From assembly GCA_032988165.1 (NCBI GenBank), contig JANTQF010000031.1, positions 124,001 through 188,000 on the forward strand: a stretch of 64,000 nucleotides of DNA, read 5' to 3'. Below are positions 47,701 through 59,106 of the stretch, one piece after another; the stretch's first letter is position 1, and the number at the start of each line of letters is the position of its first letter. The DNA is from Emmonsiellopsis sp. PD_33. Its lineage: Eukaryota; Ascomycota; Eurotiomycetes; Onygenales; Ajellomycetaceae. The notes beneath the pieces were generated by a model. The model did not search any database. It was not told where the DNA came from and saw only the letters and a program-made list of their open reading frames with translations. The position numbers and the translations under genes are program-made.

Positions 47701-50700
47701 ATGACCTACCAACCCTTCACCCCCCAAAGACCTCTCCCAGGTGCTTACTTCCAGACTCCGGCGCCGCAATCACACAATGGACCTCTCTTCCAGACACCCA
47801 ACTTGGCCAGTGGTGGCGGGCAGCCTGCGACGTCCACCGCCCAGCCCGCCCAGCCCCTTCGCCCAAGATTACCGGTGACGGCCGTGAAGAGCAGAGCGGA
47901 AACATTGAACCCGCGAGAGCGCGCGGCACGGACGATAGACGAGGCCCTGGCGCAGGAATCGCGGTATCCAGATCTAGACAGCTATCTATCCCGTACGTGG
48001 TGGAAAACTCTCCATCCATTATCCCCAGACTCCCGCACTGCGCCTTGAACTCAACTAATGTGAAATACAGAGGGATTTTCCTCCGACTATGACATTCCCG
48101 CATCGGCATCCTGGGCGCCGTTCCAGAAAGTTAAAATGTACAATATTCCAGACCAGATCTTCGAACAGTATAATCGGGCACAGGTATCGACGAGCATGGG
48201 CCTGTTTGCAGAGTTGAACCACGCCTGGGTTGCGATCGACAACGCACTGTATCTCTGGGACTATACACACCCGAACCCCCAGCTGGTGGGTTTCGAGAGC
48301 CAGCCAAATAGCATCAATGCTGTGAAGCTGGCCCGCCCGAGAGCTGGCGTTTTCCTGCCCTCAATTACCCACGTGCTTGTTGTGGCTACGACCGCAGAGG
48401 TCATATTACTTGGCTTGGGTTGTGAGACGGCGGCTGGCGGGGCAAAGACTGTGACTCTTTATCAAACCGGCATGGCGACGTCGATCCGAGGGTTGGATAT
48501 TAATGTTATTGCATCGTCCGACTCGACGGGCCGGATATTCTTTGCGGGCTCGGCGGACAACGATGTTCACGAGCTTACCTATCAGCAGGAGGAGCGATGG
48601 TTTCAAGGCCGATGTAGCAAGGTGAACCATACGACCAAAAGCTTTGCTGCCTTTGCTCCGTCGTTCGCGTTAACCCACAAACCATCGGAGTGCGTTGAAC
48701 ATATGGTGGTTGATGATAGTCGAAAACTGCTATACACCCTCTCGTCAAACTCGTCTATTCGGGTATTCCATTTAAAACCGGACGGGACTGTCAATCTAAC
48801 GATTACCAAGAACGCAAACGATATATATTCGAATATTGGGCACATCGTTGGCTCCAACGAGACGCTCAACCCTAGAATCAAAATCGTCTCCATCAGCCCT
48901 ATACCGGCTGAAGAAGCTTCTAGATACCATCTCATGGCAACAACTGCTACAGGCTACCGAATTTATCTCAGCGCACATGGAACATACAGCTGGTCCGCCA
49001 CGCCTAGCGCTACAAATGCCCCAACCAGTATGCAAGCCCACCATGTGATGACGCCGCCTTCCGACGCCCCTGCAGGCCAATTCCAGCAATCGCCATCTGC
49101 CACGGGGGCGCCATATCAAGCTACAATGGGAGCCAGAATGCCCATCCACTCGCTAGACCCCACGCGATCCGCCCAGCGATTCCCCCCTGGCTACTTTTTC
49201 TGCTTTGCATCAAAAGATCCATTGAACCGAGCGGACACCCTTTTTATCTCAACACCAGACTCTGGCCGTCTTGCTCGGCCGCAAGAGAGCGCACTTCCCA
49301 TCAAACCAGGCGAAACCGCGATTTGGCTCACGCTCGGTAGTCGAGCGGAAGACATTGGATTGTGCTCCCCAGGATTCGCTGCGCAGAATGCAGGAGGGTT
49401 TGGAAACGAGCTCGCTATCCAGTTTGACAAGCCTGCTGCGGAAATTGCCGTTTTAACCAATACTGGTGTTCACATTATCCGTAGACGACGGCTGGTTGAC
49501 ATTTTTGCTTCTCTTATACGAAACGCGGGAGGCGAGGAGGGTCTTGAGACCCAAGTAAAAACCCTCATACGATTATACGGCCGCAGTGAAACGTTAGCGA
49601 CTGCTCTGGCTGTTGCTTGTGGGCAAGGGGTTGAGCTGTCTAATGACTCCCGGCTCTCGAAAATCAACGATCCTGACGTTCTTGAATTTGCACGAAAAGT
49701 CTTTATCGAATTTGGGGGCAAGCCTACTTTGAACGAAAACTCGGTCGCTGATAATTCCGCCCCGGCAATCGATGCTGTCGTGCCCTCACCACGCCACGCC
49801 GGAATTGCCCTTTATACCTCACGACTCCTAAGATCGATTTGGAAGACGGTGATTGCCAAACAGGACCGCACTCCTACTGGCGGTGTTACGATTTCTCCAT
49901 CTGTCAGTGTCACCAAATTACAGTCGATCCAACGGGATCTGTCCGCTCTACAGGAATTTTTCAAGGCAAACAAATCGTTTATTGAAGGGCTGAGCGGACC
50001 GGAAGCTCTGTCTCGCGCGGTCACCAAACAGGATGAGATTGCGCTGCAAGGAGAGCATCGTGCTTTACATTCTTTGGTTCAGCTTGTTTCTGACACGATT
50101 GAAGGGATTTCCTTTGTGCTTGTACTATTTGATGAACGGGTTGATGAGATCATTACGTTGCTACCTGAGGAGACAAAACAGCGGTTCTTGACACTCACGT
50201 TCGAACAGCTTTTCAGCAGCGGCAAGGGCCATGATATTGCGAAAGAACTTGTGAAGTCCATCGTTAATCGGAATATCGCAAAGGGATCCAACGTGGAAAC
50301 TGTCGCGGAAGCTCTGCGCCGAAGATGTGGCACCTTTTGCAGCTCAGAAGACGTCGTGATCTTCAAGGCCCAGGAACAGCTGAAGCGAGCCGCGGAAGCT
50401 GGAGGGAATTCGGAGTTGGGACGGAATTTGCTTAACGAGAGTTTGATTCTATTCCGACAAGTGGCTGAGAACCTGTCTATGGACTACCTTCAGTCCGCGG
50501 TCGAACAATATATTCAAAACCAATTCTTTGCTGGTATGTCTGTTGCAGTCGCAATTTCGTGATTTTTCCATGTCTAACTTGTGTAGGGGCAATACAACTT
50601 TGCTTGAGCGTTGCGGCTCATTCGGACAAGGCGAACCGTGCGCTTTCTTGGATTATGGATGGCCGTCCACCAGAGGTATTCTTCGCAAAGCCACGTATGA

Positions 50701-52028
50701 AATGATGTTATTTCTCTGACACTATGGTATAGGATCCGCGCCAAGCCAGCTACGAACTCCGACAACTATGCTATGATCTAGTTTACAAGGTTATCCTCGC
50801 AGTAGACGAACTCTCCGGCCTTGACCCAGGCTTTGTGGATGGTCAATATACTTCCATCGCACGGAGAAAGAATGAGGCCTACGATGTCATATCAAACTGT
50901 GAAGATGAAGTGTTCTTGACAAGTCTTTACGACTGGTATCTAGAACGGGGCTGGAACGAACGACTCCTGGAAGTCCAGACTCCTTTCGTCGTCACATATC
51001 TCCAGCGAAAATCCACAGAAGACATTTCACATGCGGATCTACTTTGGAGGTATTATGGACAATCGAGTCGGTTTTATGAGGCAGCGTCCGTCCAGCTTCA
51101 ACTTGCGCAGAGCTCATTTTTACTGCCGCTGAGCCGGAGGATTGAGTATCTTGGTCAAGCTAGAGCGAATGCCTCTGTTTTCACGCCAAATGTTTCGAGG
51201 GCATCGAGACAGAGACTCCTCCAAGAAATCTCGACTCTTATTGACGTGGCCAATGTTCAAGATGATCTTCTTCAGCGTCTTAAAGAAGAAACGCGGATTG
51301 AACCTGATCGTAAAGCTACTGTTCTCCAGGAGGTAGATGGCGAAATTATGGAGTTGAATAAAGTGAGTTAACATTAACACCATGGCCTATTGCCACTGCT
51401 AACAACAAAACTCTTCTAGCTGTATAACATGTACGCCGACCCAGGCGGATATTACGACGTCTGCCTTCAAATCATGCATCTCGCCAACTACCGCAACGCC
51501 TCGGACATCAAAGCCTGTTGGCAAAATCTCATCCAAGAAGTCCACGAAGAAGCCTCCACACGAGGCGCACCAGTTCCATACGAAGCCGTCATCGAGAAGA
51601 TTCGAAGCCTCTCCGGCCGCCTTCGCATGTCAGACACCACTTTCCCCGTCCCGATCCTCGTCCCGATGCTGGAACGGTACGTGCTCGAACAACAACTCGG
51701 CGTCGGCCCTGACACCTGGGTTGTCGACCTGTTCCTCGACCTCCAGGTTGCGCACGAACTCATCTACACCGTGCTCGAGTCGCTGTTCTATAACGACGAG
51801 GTGCCGTTCCACGGTAAAAATAGACGGTATATCGGTAGGGATCTCCTCTCTCTGATCTCGCGCTGGTTCCAGGAATCGTTACGTGTCGGAGGGGGCGCGT
51901 TTGGTAGTGATACGTTCGCAGCCAGGGTGTCGGAGATGCTGCTGTTGCTGCAGCAGAGCGGGATGGATGAGCAGTCCGTGCAGGTGTGTCGGGATTTGCG
52001 CGTTAGGATTGAGCAGTCTCTTCGATGA
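47701..52028 (+). CDS. NUP170: Nucleoporin NUP170/Nup155 (inner-ring scaffold)
   Basis: Five exons: 47701-47992, 48071-50533, 50587-50675, 50733-51362, 51420-52028, 1,360 residues. The N-terminal tail contains PLPGAYFQTP, common in fungal members. The beta-propeller (Nucleoporin_N) starts about residue 130 with 'GLFAELNHAWVAIDNALYLWDY' and includes 'LVVATTAEVILLGLG'. The helical C-terminal half (Nucleoporin_C) ends with 'LERYVLEQQLG' and 'WVVDLFLDLQVAHELIYTVLESLFYND'. This protein is part of the inner ring of the nuclear pore, binding Nup53/Nup59, membrane and chromatin. An upstream in-frame Met at 47650 is possible; 47701 was chosen because the family begins near it. Confidence 0.95.
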
Positions 52029-52810
52029 TTTGATGGTGTCTCTTCATGTTTTTTTTTTAAATTCCATTTGGGACATTGGAGGGTGTGATTGTGTCTATGT
52101 ATCCATGGCGTTTTTAGCTTGTTTCCTCCTCCCTTTTGGCCGTTACCTCATTCTATCATCATATCATCATCGAATCACCATTTATGTATGTCATGCTATA
52201 TTGCTTTTGGTTTGTGATTTGTTACTGTTTACCTATTTTTTTCCCCTTTACCTTTCAATTTTGTCTGTATTCCTTTCTCCCTTATCATATTTGCACTTTT
52301 CTTCGCCCCCCTTCCGGCGTGTCCTTTGGCCGGGATTGTTTTTGTGTTCCCCTTTTCTATTTTCTTGAATAAAGTAAATATAGCTAGTTAGCGATGATAG
52401 AGAGCTCAATGTGTGGATGGTCTAGGAAACGAAACAACGAACAAATGAACCCGTGGTTAAAATGAAAAGAGCGAATGAATCAGTACCAGCCAAGCAAAAA
52501 GAACCCTTTAGAGGCTATGTATACAGAATACAATAGATAGATAGAGATGTATTGCCCCTGGCCTTCATCTTCTCTCCTCTCACAATGGCCAAGCCTTCGC
52601 GCTGAACTTCAACCCGACGGAGCGGACGCGTCCAAAAATCCCACTCACGTGAGGATTTTATTTCAACGACTAGGCAGATCCTACCACGCCTTCAATCCTT
52701 TCAATCCTTTCAATTCTTTCTTTTAAACATTTCTAATTATTGACATATCCGCGTCAATCAATTCTATCCACAATCTCTACATTTCCCGCCCCCATACCTA
52801 CACCGTATCG
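52029..52810. other. Intergenic region, 3' UTR of NUP170 and promoter of the EXPERA gene
   Basis: T-rich 3' sequence to about 52,370, then a typical CTTTCAATCC-rich promoter segment before the ATG at 52811. The open frames here (for example 51883-52368) are low-complexity Leu/Phe/Cys and not supported. Confidence 0.45.
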
Positions 52811-53879
52811 ATGGCAGCAGCAGCAGCAAAACCCGCCCTGGCAGTCAAGTCGATATGGGAGCGTAAGCTTGATCTTTTGTACCTAGTGTTTTTCGCACTG
52901 CATGTTGTGATTATACTTGGTACGTGTTTATTTTCCTCTTATTAAGCTTTTACCTGAACTAGTACTTTTGCATTTTCATCTTGCTTGATAGTAGTATTGA
53001 TCAATAGCTCTTGATATGCGAAACTTATCACGGATCTTTTCTTACCATCATATAACTTCCCATTCCATACAACTACACAGTAGTTACTCAAGGAAAAGCA
53101 AAAGGGGAATCAAAACCAAATACAAAAACTAACAAAAATCCAAAACAGCCGTGGACGTAACCCCCCTCTACCCAGCCTCCTTCAAGCCAACCTTCCTCGA
53201 CCAGATCCGCAACTACTACATCAACACCTACCAGGATAAATTCTTCACAGAGCCCCCCGGCTGGTTCTGGGGGTATATCATTATGGAAGCCGTGTATCAT
53301 TTGCCGCTGAGTATCTGGGCTGTGCGCGGGATTATGAGAGGTATTGATTGTCCAGACCGAACCGATATTATTATTATTATTATTATCCCATAAACCCCCT
53401 CGTTGGGGGGGACGGGGGTGGTTGTGGTTTGCAATGTTAATTTTTTTTATTATTGTTATATAGACTCCCCACTAGTCCCGATCCACCTCCTCCTGTTCTC
53501 CATGCAGACGTTCATGACGACGATGACTTGTCTGATTGAGGCGTGGAGTTGGGCTGATCGCTCGAGGGAGCAGAAGGTTGCGTTGTCGTATTTGTATGCG
53601 CCTTATGCGCTGTTTGGTATGTCTCTTTTCCTTTTTCCTATCCTATCCGTCATTTTCATTTTGTCATTTCCTTGTCGCGGTTTGTATTCGGCGTTTGAGA
53701 TGTTTTTTTTTTCGGGGGGGTTGGGTTGTTTGTTTCCTGGTCGGTCCTAATAGCCGTGCATTTGTGAGATGTGGGATAGATTTGCTGATGGATTTTATTT
53801 TGCGTAAATAGCTGCGGGATTGGGATTGGATATGTTTTGCCGGTTGAAGGAGAGAGTGACGAAGGCGAAGCGGGATTGA
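52811..53879 (+). CDS. EXPERA-domain (TMEM97/sigma-2-like) membrane protein
   Basis: Four exons: 52811-52919, 53149-53340, 53464-53616, 53812-53879, 173 residues, the normal size. The four helices of the EXPERA fold are visible: 'LDLLYLVFFALHVVIIL', 'WFWGYIIMEAVYHLPLSIW', 'PIHLLLFSMQTFMTTMTCLIEAW' and 'YAPYALFAAGLGLDMF'. Conserved loop residues include DVTPLYP and FFTEPPGWFWG. The tail is basic (RLKERVTKAKRD), consistent with an ER retention-like end. Members (TMEM97, EBP relatives) act in sterol handling or sterol-ligand binding. Intron 2 carries an (ATT)n run at about 53,367-53,389. Confidence 0.9.
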
Positions 53880-54175
53880 AAGGGGGTGGGTGGAAACGAA
53901 GGGTTGAAGGGGGTAGTTAGAAGAAGGGATATTAGAGCTTAGAGCGAGCGAGAGAACCCGTATCAGACAGATAATCTGTGGGTGGTGTGTGTTCTTGTAA
54001 AGATATGAAAGAGCTTGTCGCTCGACAGTGTGGTTACATAGTAAGGGACGGACATATGGATGTTAATAACATTTAAATATGGTTATTGGTATTATACTGT
54101 GGTTTCGATAGGAGCTGCTGAAACATGTAATCCATCTATTATATAGAAACCCCCCTATTAATCCTCCGTATATCC

Positions 54176-55614
54176 CTAACGCCGCCGCCTATCTTCATAC
54201 TCGTGATCTGGAATCAACGCATGGGGTGGTTCCTCCACTATGCTCGCCGTCGAAAACTCAACCATTTTATGTATTCTCTGGCCTCCAAGCAGCTCGATAT
54301 CGTCCTGTGCACCCGAATCAGGATTCGGCAATGGAGGGGTCTCATTTTTCGAAGTCCAAAAGTTATCTTCCGACCACGACCGCCTAGTAGGGCTGTTCAT
54401 GGCGAATTCTGGCCATTTCCTCGCGATTGCGGGGCTTGGGTGCTGGATTGGCATGGGTGCAGAGATTCGGATCTTTTTTCGCCGCGAGCCTGAGCCGATT
54501 GAATATGAGAAGTTTTCTGACGCGGATCCGTAGATAGGCCGGGGGGATTTGGAGTATCTGCTGCTATTTCTGGTGAAGAAGAGGTCGTATTTCACCAGAA
54601 GAGGCTTCAATGTCACGCCTGATATGGCGATGATGCTTACTCCTACCTCGACAGCGGACCAGATGATCAACTCGCTGTTGGTGTGGAGGAAGTCTAAGTG
54701 GTCGTAGACATATTGGATATAAGGGAGACGTGCTATCGTTGCAATGCTCGCGCTGAATTGGGGTTAGAAGTTTGTCTTCCGGGTCTGTAGAAGGCGTGGG
54801 ACGAAGGGCTTACATTGAACCAAACGCAAGCAAGAAGCCAATAGACACTTTTGTTCGATGGTTCATATTTAAAGTCCGGACAAAGAGCGCAGGAAGTATT
54901 GCGAGAGTCAAGTCGCCCACACAAATGACGGCACCATGCGCATAGCTGGCGCCAATGACTTTCGGATATTGCTGGCAGGTACCGCCACTAAAGGGGTTCA
55001 TGATTTGTTCCCAGAAAAAGGGAATAGGAGAGCATGTGAAAAGGGTGAAGAACCAATAAAATATGCTGAACGCGGTGGTCGCTGCCGTAACGACGTATAT
55101 GATATAGACGTAGACCCGTCTAAGAACCATGACACGCAGCAGGGATATGGCGAACGAGATTTTGACAAAGCCGGACGCTGCAATATAGAGTAGATCGGCG
55201 ATGAAGAATGACTACCATAATCGTTAACAACGATATCCGCGGTGCGTGTGGCTGACCTGATACTTACCCGATAGGCCTTTATGGCGGCTTCGAACGAAGC
55301 TAAGTCCTTCGAATGTTTTCCAATACCGTAGACCGCCCCGTAAATCAGGAAGGCAGAGAAGCCAGAAAACACCAGCTATGGAGATGGATGTTAGCTGTGC
55401 CCATGAGCAACCTGCCAATTGAATCCCATGCGCGTCTACATAGACAACAAAGGTATGGCGGAACTCAACATACCAACGATAGTATCGCGAAGGCATCATC
55501 GAGACCAAAGCTTCTCATGGTAAGTCGCACCCAAAGCCGAAGCCCCATAACCAGCCACGATACAGCGGTAAAAACGCCGGCCACGGTCATGATGGCATGG
55601 CTTTTGTCCTCCAT
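54176..55614 (-). CDS. PTH11-like integral membrane protein (fungal rhodopsin-like fold)
   Basis: Four exons: 55614-55474, 55375-55268, 55211-54814, 54752-54176, 407 residues. Several hydrophobic helices fit a seven-pass protein, and the fungal Rhodopsin/PTH11 family signs are present: 'WLVMGLRLWVRL.MRSFGLDDAFAILSL', 'YGIGKHSKDL', 'LYIAASGFVKISFAISLLRV', the loop 'C-SP-IPFFWEQIMNPFSGGTC', and 'LTLAILPALFVRTLNMNHRTKVSIGFLLAFGS'. A long cytoplasmic tail (about 130 residues, Ser/Arg-rich) ends the protein. Such proteins are candidate GPCR-like sensors of surface or nutrient cues. Convergent with the EXPERA gene. Confidence 0.85.
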
Positions 55615-56430
55615 GATCACGGCGGCGGTCCGCCCGCATGCGAAATGTTTTCAACAGGCACAGTGACGGATCAGGCGTAAAAAGGAGGAAGAAAGTGGGA
55701 GTTTCAAAACGTCCCAATCTCATGGAGACGACCAACAAGTGCGTTCAACTTCAACGGCAACACCGTCTCTCTTATTTGGCTAACCTCGCACCACGGCAAG
55801 GCTCGCGCCATGAGTGGGAACACATTCCCCCCTGCGGGGAACACCATGGCTGTCCCCCGAATCCTGATAGTCGCGAAGGTTCCAGGGGCCGCTAAATTCG
55901 ACTCCCGAGGTCTCAGACGGGACAGCCAGCCCCCGCTGGGCCGCTGGTCGACCTGCGCAGGGCGCCAGACAGACGCCGCCCCTCTCCAAGCTGCTGTGAT
56001 AGGAAAAAGGTGCTGAAGATCTCCATCATAGCCCCGTATGTTGCGGGCGAAGTCATCGGAAGTGTGGTTCTGCAATCGTAGTTTTGCCGCCGTCTCTCAA
56101 GCTAACACGCCAAGATGTCCGAGGAAGTCCGTTATGTTGCAGCATTTTTGCGCACCAAGCTGCCAACCATGCTGGTGCGGTTTGGAGCAACTGTCACGAT
56201 GATACAAGGCATCGGTTTGCTGAGTGTCTGGGCGGTTTGTTCCGCATGGTTGAGGTTGGTGACCAGATATGAGGGTGAGTTAGCTGCGGATAAGCTTCGT
56301 GCTTTTCTCTTGGAATGGTTGAGGAATCTTCCGCAGGCTGAAACAGCGAGGCGGGATTGCACCCCATCAACACCTCTCTCAGTTAGCCACTGGAGCTGGT
56401 CGACGGGCTAGATGGCTAGAGGGCCCTAAT
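55615..56430. other. Intergenic region with unassigned open frames
   Basis: Overlapping frames on both strands (for example 123 codons at 55704-56075, -, and 98 codons at 56115-56411, +). The + frame shows one possible membrane helix (TMLVRFGATVTMIQGIGLL), but no known family emerges. Promoter of the PTH11-like gene plus perhaps a decayed gene. Confidence 0.35.
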
Positions 56431-56439
56431 AATAACAGG

Positions 56440-56860
56440 CGGAGTGTTGTTCATCATTCCGGCTCTTTTCGCCCAGCTGAATCAGTCCACGATCCACGGC
56501 AATATGCAGATATCGAAAGGCCGCGTCGGGATTTCGAGGCTCGAGAGCCATCTGGCAGCAAAGACTGGGATCGACCGTGGACATGCCATCTGGGTAACTG
56601 GCTGAGTGATATGCTGCCTCATGGAGACGGGGATCGAACGAGGAGAAGTCGATCAGGGGAACTAGTCGGAGCTGGAGAAGTTAGTCAACTCACAAATCAT
56701 CTGTAGATCGAGGACGCCACAGCATTGGTGCACAACATCGATACTGGCATCGATCCCTGAGCCACGATACCAGGTGGATGAGATGGTGGCAAGCATCGAG
56801 TCGTGAGGCTGTCTATCCAGTGTCGCCAGAGTACTCCGTAGCGCCGACTGCTCAGCGCTT
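56440..56860 (-). pseudogene. Possible broken gene with coding-like stretches
   Basis: The - strand has two protein-like blocks: 'SALRSTLATLDRQPHDSMLATISSTWYRG...' upstream, and 'LRLVPLIDFSSFDPRLHEAAYHSA...PDAAFRYLHIAVDRGLIQLGEK' downstream. Between them is GTGAGTTGACTAACTTCTCCAG, which looks like an intron of only 22 nt, and the frames do not join cleanly. The part ending in 'HIAVDRG' is faintly ankyrin-like. This may be the remains of a gene, or two exons of a gene whose remaining parts I could not find. Confidence 0.3.
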
Positions 56861-58094
56861 AGTGCTCACCAGCTCTCGATCCCATTTCCCCCGCATCTTT
56901 GATGGGATCATATTGGGCCCATCCATCATGCAGCAAATCGAGTGATGTGCAGGTCGACGTCTATTCCGCTCCACTCTGAATGTCTGCCCTTAGCCGGTCC
57001 CGAGGGAGGGACAAGCTGCCTCGTCAAGGAGATGTGTTTGCGGGGAAACCAGCCAGCTTTTTGATATTTCCTTTTTATCATTGTTGCAAGGATTTCTCTG
57101 CTCGTCTCGTCTTGGCCGGCGATAACCACGGCGGATGCCAGTCATCTTTCATTACACCAATTCAAGAATGATCCTGAAAGCAACCCATGATACAGCGGCT
57201 CGACACCAACGTCTACTTGCATACCTGGATTAAAGAGCCGCCTGGTTTAACTAACCCCGCAGGTGTCTACTTGTGTCCGAATATGGTTTGCTTTAATGGC
57301 TGCCGGTGTGCATGTCTTTGCATGCTATCCTATTCTGCCTGCTCAATATGCTATATTTTCGTTTCCTACTCCTTTTTTTTAATGGATGATAGAATGGAGA
57401 CATTACGGATACCTGGAGCTCTGTGGTCTTGGACGACGAGAATCGACCAACGGTTTGCTGTAAGTCGTGGTCACCAGCAAGGATGGCGGATGTGAAGCAT
57501 CGTTGCGCATTTTCCTTTGTTAATTTCACCTACTTTGGCCACATAAACGTTTCCGGAATGTCGGCGACTGCTAGGACCTTTATTTGGGACCTCCCATCTC
57601 CTTTTATATTCCCTCATGTTGCAGCTATACGCCAAGTTGCGCTGGGGAGTGGATCCATTATTTCATCCCATTCCCTCGCCAGTCATTCTAAACGAACCGG
57701 CTATGCCGCTTGATGCCGTTATATATCTGATTTCACAACGCTCCGGTCTTGGCAGTTCATGCATGACGGCCCCAACAAACTGTTCGCCCGACGGGAGTTG
57801 TATCTGTGTATCATTTGTACCTTCTGGAAAAACTGGACACTGTTTCACCGCCTCTATGAGGGGGAGCAGGATGGTTCTCATCAGATGTATAAAGCTAGGG
57901 GTGAAAAAACACGGACTTTCCGCCACATTGGTCTACCTTCCCTAAGCGATTCCAAGGTAGATTACGTGAAAGTGAAGATGTTAGTGACCCCTCCGACGTT
58001 GAAGTGATGAAGCCCGCTAACTCAAAAAACAAACAGAGAGACATATTTCCACCTGAATCGAAAGCCCACCTGGCATACTTTCCAAAAGTACACC
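56861..58094. other. Intergenic region, no gene recognised
   Basis: Several short frames on both strands, none with a recognisable motif. The last 100 bases should include the promoter of the cysteine-rich protein gene. Confidence 0.4.
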
Positions 58095-58457
58095 ATGAAG
58101 ATCGCAACCTTCGGACTCTTCTCCCTATTCTGTGTCCAGACATGCGTTGCCCACCCGAATATGACCCCTAAATTCAAGGGGCTGGCCAGCTCCGACCTAT
58201 TCTCTCGAGACCTGAGCAAGCCACCGCAGAAAGAGGGATGTCCTCCTAATGGCGTCAGCCGTTGCCAGAGAAGCTGCTGCCCCTTCTGGGCTCCAGATTG
58301 TTGTTTTGACGATTACAAACCTTGTTGCCCAACAGACGCTCCGGGTTGCGACCACAAGAGTTGTGTAGGGTATGTCACTATGCTCCTCCTTTTCGGCTTG
58401 TTTGTGAAGGTGTATTAATGCTGTTGCTGTCGGACTTGTAGTACTATCCCAACCTAA
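58095..58457 (+). CDS. Small cysteine-rich secreted protein
   Basis: Two-exon model: 58095-58369 and 58442-58457, 96 residues ending ...CVGTIPT. A clear signal peptide (KIATFGLFSLFCVQTCVAHP, about 1-20) precedes a short linker and a compact region with ten cysteines, including three CC pairs (RSCCPFWAPDCCFDDYKPCCP). This is the pattern of secreted disulfide-rich fungal proteins, some of which act as effectors or antimicrobials; no family was recognised. Without the intron (donor GTATGT, acceptor TTGTAG) the frame would run on 15 hydrophobic residues to 58418, which looks like intron read-through, so the spliced form is preferred. Confidence 0.6.
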
Positions 58458-59106
58458 ATAGCAAGGTTGGCTGCATTGACTTTATGATCGTGCACGAGGT
58501 TGGCCGAGGAAGTCAGAGGCTCTATATACGGAGATTTATGGGGCATTTCGGGAGAGTTGGGCGGACGAAGAAACTTTTCATACTCCGTGTTATCTGACTG
58601 GGGCTAGGGCCTCCGGGAGGGCGAAATACTTAGGGGATTGTAATCTGTGTCTGGAGATATAGCAGTTCTATCGATAGAAACTTGAAGCAATGGCATTGAA
58701 GTTTGAACGCAGGTTGGTGCCAAGCATTCGGCCGAGATTGATTAGGGCTCAGCCCTGGCCTAGCGCGACCTCTAAGCTTGCCGCCACCAATCCGCGGCTT
58801 CCAGGCCATCTTATCTGATCGCCTTCAGCCAATCGCAGCCCACAGCCCGCGCGTGGCAAAACCGCCGCGGCCGTGGCAGCAGCCCTCCGCGCCCTGCGTC
58901 ACCGACCCACCAAGCCCCCCCCCACAGCGGACTGCCCGACTCTGCGGCTTCTTTTCGTCCTGTGTCACGGCGGCGATGCTTCACTACACATTGACCTTCC
59001 TGGACCGATAACCCCCCCGTCGCCCGCTGTCCCGCCGTCGACCCAGCTGTCTGTGGATTGGAGTGCGTTGTGTTCCGTCCCACCCCGTTTTCGCAAATCA
59101 TGCACC
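58458..59106. promoter_or_regulatory. Upstream region of the ARG2 gene
   Basis: GC-rich, CCGCC-containing sequence directly before the ATG at 59107. Open frames here are composition artefacts. Fungal ARG2 transcripts carry a regulatory upstream ORF (arginine attenuator peptide) in their leader, but I could not point to one with confidence in this stretch. Confidence 0.4.
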
